A stretch of DNA of 10,703 nucleotides. It comes from Euperipatoides rowelli (lineage: Eukaryota > Onychophora > Udeonychophora > Euonychophora > Peripatopsidae). The DNA lies in the NCBI GenBank assembly GCA_003024985.2, contig PXIH01S0013667.1. The stretch is one strand, 5' to 3'. Below the pieces are notes generated by a model, which did not search any database, was not told the DNA's origin, and saw only the letters and a program-made list of their open reading frames with translations. The position numbers and the translations under genes were made by a program. Below, in pieces: positions 8,744 to 10,703 of this stretch (positions within the stretch are counted from its first letter, which is position 1; the number at the start of each line of letters is the position of its first letter).

Positions 8744-8876
8744 TGGACATATCCCTCCAACAAGTACGATAATGGTGGATCTACAGTATATAGAAACCCT
8801 CACACACTTTTACTTTCCCCAGCAGGAAGTGATGTCAGTAGAAGGGGACTACAGTTTTATGAGCAATTACTAAACG
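8744..8876 (+). other. Candidate coding exon ending at consensus splice donor
   Basis: This 133-bp stretch is clearly less AT-rich than its flanks. It follows a possible acceptor (pyrimidine-leaning ttttttgacAG, AG at 8742-8743) and ends exactly at GTAAGT (8877-8882), a full consensus donor. From TGG at 8744 it is open for 44 codons plus one base (phase 1). It includes SDVSRRGLQFYEQLLN near its end, which reads like an amphipathic helix. I do not recognise a family. A different frame is also open across the island (8652-8873, 73 codons, stopping three bases before the donor), so the coding frame is not settled. It could equally be a non-coding RNA exon or a fragment of an old repeat. Confidence 0.25.
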
Positions 8877-8963
8877 GTAAGTAATGTTATACAGATGTAT
8901 CAATAACTTAGAAAAAAAATTCTAAAAAAAAACTAAAATGAACTATTTCTAGTAGGTGCCTAA

Positions 8964-9045
8964 AAATATAAAAAATAGATAAGATAAACTTTTTAGTATA
9001 TGATTATAATTTAAAAGATGTGTAATATTGGAATATTTAATAACA
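8964..9045. repeat. Duplicated block, copy A (partner 9149-9229)
   Basis: An 82-bp block is repeated about 185 bp downstream in the same orientation. Shared landmarks, in order, are AAATATAAAAAATAGATA, a TAAACT segment, GTATATGATTATAAT (8996-9010 here) and TTTAATAACA (9036-9045). Small indels shift the offset from 185 to 187 and back to 184. AT-richness inflates similarity, but the ordered landmarks argue for a true duplication. Confidence 0.75.
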
Positions 9046-9148
9046 GTTCCGTTCTTTTATCAAATCTTTGTGGGAATATTACGGTATTTGTACGATAATA
9101 TAATGCATCAGGTTCAAACTCACCTCAAAATTTATTAAGCTTATGTAT

Positions 9149-9229
9149 AAATATAAAAAAATAGATATGACTAAACTGTTAAGTATATGATTATAATTTT
9201 AAAATATAATAATGCAAGATTTAATAACA
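9149..9229. repeat. Duplicated block, copy B (partner 8964-9045)
   Basis: This is the second copy of the 82-bp block. Its landmarks are AAATATAAAAAAATAGATA from 9149, GTATATGATTATAAT at 9183-9197 and TTTAATAACA at 9220-9229. A T-rich run follows shortly after (about 9243-9254). A possible partial third relative is the sequence ATGATTATAATTTTA near 8574-8588. Confidence 0.75.
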
Positions 9230-9856
9230 TAATATGAACCTGTTTTTTTTTTTTAGAACTTTTTACTAATTCTTTATACATCATAAACTCAACATTGAGC
9301 TGTCGAGACTAAAATGTGATTAAATCTATTAAATACATTAAATAAATTTATATAAAATGAATTAAGCCCTTCTGTCCAAATAAATAAGTTGATTTATTTA
9401 CCATTCTAATGGGACAATTCATATATTTCAGAATTGTATTTTATATGAATATTTCAATTATTTATTTGAAGATTTAACAATTAAAATCATTTCCAAGCCT
9501 AACCGTAAATTTAGAGAATATAATGTAGCCATATACCCTTTTAAGGATTGCACTGAAACTTGTCTAAATTATTTTATATTTTTATTATTTATTTATAAGT
9601 CACTAGCCTAATGTTTAATTATTAACTTGAAAAAAATATTAGTTTTCTATGAAAAGAAAAATGATACAATTTCTTGGCAAAGTTTTGAAGTCCAGCATCA
9701 AAATGTTTTCCACGAAAGCCTAAAATTTACCTAGGTTGCAATATTACAATTTTGAAATTAAATAAAATATAATTTATTTGATGCTACTTTAATATCAAAA
9801 ATAAATTTATTCCATCATTAAAATTGTATAATTTCCATATAATTAATTATTTTTAG
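9230..9856. other. AT-rich stretch, no gene seen
   Basis: It begins with a T-rich run (about 9243-9254) after duplicated block B, then plain AT-rich DNA up to the acceptor-like tract before 9857. No coding frame is supportable. Confidence 0.55.
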
Positions 9857-9916
9857 AAATACTCGCACAGCGTGTCTCGTGATTCGAACTGCCATTGTCT
9901 CTGTACTTGCACTTAG
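9857..9916 (+). other. Candidate short exon with strong acceptor
   Basis: The 60-bp segment is markedly richer in G+C than the surrounding DNA. It is preceded by a good branch and polypyrimidine context (attatttttAG, AG at 9855-9856) and followed by GTAATG (9917), a usable donor. One frame, starting at 9858, is open across the whole segment. Another, joined in phase 1 from the candidate exon ending at 8876, reads ILAQRVS and stops at TGA 9880-9882. That would make it a terminal coding exon. No homology is recognised. Confidence 0.17.
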
Positions 9917-9971
9917 GTAATGAACAACAAAAACTATAATAGTGGGCTACTTCCAATTTAAAAACAAACAA

Positions 9972-9983
9972 CCCCCCCCCCCC
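9972..9983 (+). repeat. C12 homopolymer
   Basis: Twelve consecutive C residues sit in a strongly AT-rich context, following an AAAACAAACAA run. G/C homopolymers of this length are rare in such DNA. Its true length may vary or be misassembled. Confidence 0.9.
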
Positions 9984-10179
9984 ATCCTTCTAGGATTATA
10001 CAGTTCAAGTTTTACAGTATTTAAACCAAGCATTACACCTGTAATAATAACTTATGAAAATATTTCTATTAGAAATATAGCAAAACAATAATTTCTTAAA
10101 AAAAAAAAAAATTTACCCGATTTTGATTTTAATTGCCTAAAAATGCTGACTTCAAATCTCTTATTTAAAATGTGCCAAG

Positions 10180-10600
10180 GAGAGCAGAAGTGATCCACAC
10201 GGAAACAGGAAGTGGGGTATTAAACACCCAACAATTTTAACATCCATATAGTAAATTCAGATCAAGTTGGGAATTTTGGTTTTGAGTTCAACATAAATAA
10301 ATGCCCTGCAAGGTCTGAAACCTGTTATTTTCCACTTGGATAAATTTCATTTTTGGATATGCCAAAAACGAGACAAACATGATCTGCCACTTCGGAAATT
10401 TCCAGATGGACCGGATTCCGAATCATATTGGAAAAGATCTGGATAGTCCCATAAATACCAAAAGTGGGTGGGGCATAAACAGAAACCATAATTGCCACCA
10501 TTTTGAAAAGACCCAGAAGGTTCCAGAAGTCACCTAAGAGGATACGGAAGTGATGTCATCAATCTGAAGTCACCTAACAGGAAGCTTTTTCGTAATCCAC
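10180..10600. repeat. Less AT-rich repeat-like island with ETS/CRE-type motifs
   Basis: This stretch stands out from the AT-rich background and is full of GGAAGT-like units: AGAAGTGAT (10187), AGGAAGTGGGG (10208), CGGAAGTGATGTCATC (10545) and two GAAGTCACCTAA units exactly 40 bp apart (10526 and 10566). Inside it TTCGGAA (10391-10397) and TTCCGAA (10416-10422) form a perfect inverted repeat, flanked by GATCTG at 10381-10386 and 10436-10441. No frame looks coding. It is probably an old interspersed repeat. CGGAAGT followed by TGATGTCAT resembles the known composite ETS plus CRE/ATF site, so regulatory activity is possible but unproven. Confidence 0.55.
10545..10561 (+). promoter_or_regulatory. 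ETS-like plus CRE/ATF-like composite motif
   Basis: CGGAAGT (ETS core GGAA in good context) overlaps TGATGTCATCA, a palindromic variant of the CRE TGACGTCA. The pairing resembles the CGGAAGTGACGTCA composite known from animal promoters. No gene start is evident nearby, and the motif sits in a repeat-like island, so it may simply be part of the repeat consensus. Confidence 0.3.
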
Positions 10601-10685
10601 CATAGTATGACATTATATACAAATACAAATATGATGGACAACAACAGACTATAGTCCAGCGAGGTTGTCCCTAGTCCTAATCTAA

Positions 10686-10701
10686 TTTTTTTTTTTTTTT
10701 T
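10686..10701 (+). repeat. T16 homopolymer at window end
   Basis: Sixteen T residues lie just before the right edge. Read on the minus strand this would be a poly(A) run, such as the tail of a minus-strand retroposon, which would then extend leftward as the complement. The island at 10180-10600 would lie in that direction, but no promoter boxes or target duplication can be confirmed. Confidence 0.75.
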
Positions 10702-10703
10702 AA

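Noticed and set aside
9877-9950. tRNA-like B box (AGTTCGAATCA on the minus strand near 9892-9882), possibly a tRNA or tRNA-derived SINE
   Set aside because: The flanking bases cannot form a T-stem, the A-box-like sequence near 9945 is poor, and no cloverleaf can be drawn.

Overview
The window is AT-rich (roughly three-quarters A+T by eye), gene-poor DNA with long homopolymer runs, short palindromes, degraded repeats and two unresolved bases. There are no bacterial-type operons, no dense ORFs and no rRNA or tRNA gene that I can support. It looks like intergenic or intronic DNA from a metazoan nuclear genome, most plausibly an aquatic invertebrate. That guess rests on the base composition and on the style of the LINE reverse transcriptase relics. 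No sequence here fixes the taxon.

The most secure content is two degraded non-LTR retrotransposon (LINE) 3' ends, both on the minus strand. The larger (about 7085 down to 6295) still shows the reverse transcriptase NGVPxGS block, the YVDD catalytic box, the LG...LKWD thumb block and the C-terminal tail, broken by frameshifts and an internal deletion. The smaller (about 2202 down to 1928) keeps only the C-terminal tail of a protein of the same general type. Neither can be functional.

Layout: 1-190 holds a possible repeat-element edge and a 13-bp direct repeat. 190-1050 is AT-rich with nothing recognised. 1051-1205 is a degenerate three-copy tandem array with octamer motifs. 1928-2202 is the small LINE relic. 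2802-2996 is an unrecognised minus-strand open frame. 3789-3832 is a perfect 16-bp inverted repeat. 4935-5125 is a less AT-rich island. 5568-5690 is a short open frame ending at a good splice donor. 6133-6178 is a hairpin and 6295-7085 the large LINE relic. 8520-8579 is a palindrome cluster. 8652-8876 is a GC-elevated island ending at a consensus donor, and 9857-9916 is a possible small exon. 8964-9229 holds a duplicated block of about 82 bp, 9972-9983 is a C12 tract, and 10180-10600 is a richer repeat-like island with ETS/CRE-like motifs.

The most speculative item is a possible small spliced gene on the plus strand. Three candidate exons (5634-5660, 8744-8876, 9857-9882) have consensus-like splice sites and mutually compatible phases, and together would give a 61-codon reading frame. 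No homology is recognised and it needs transcript evidence. I did not find a convincing new multi-gene system.
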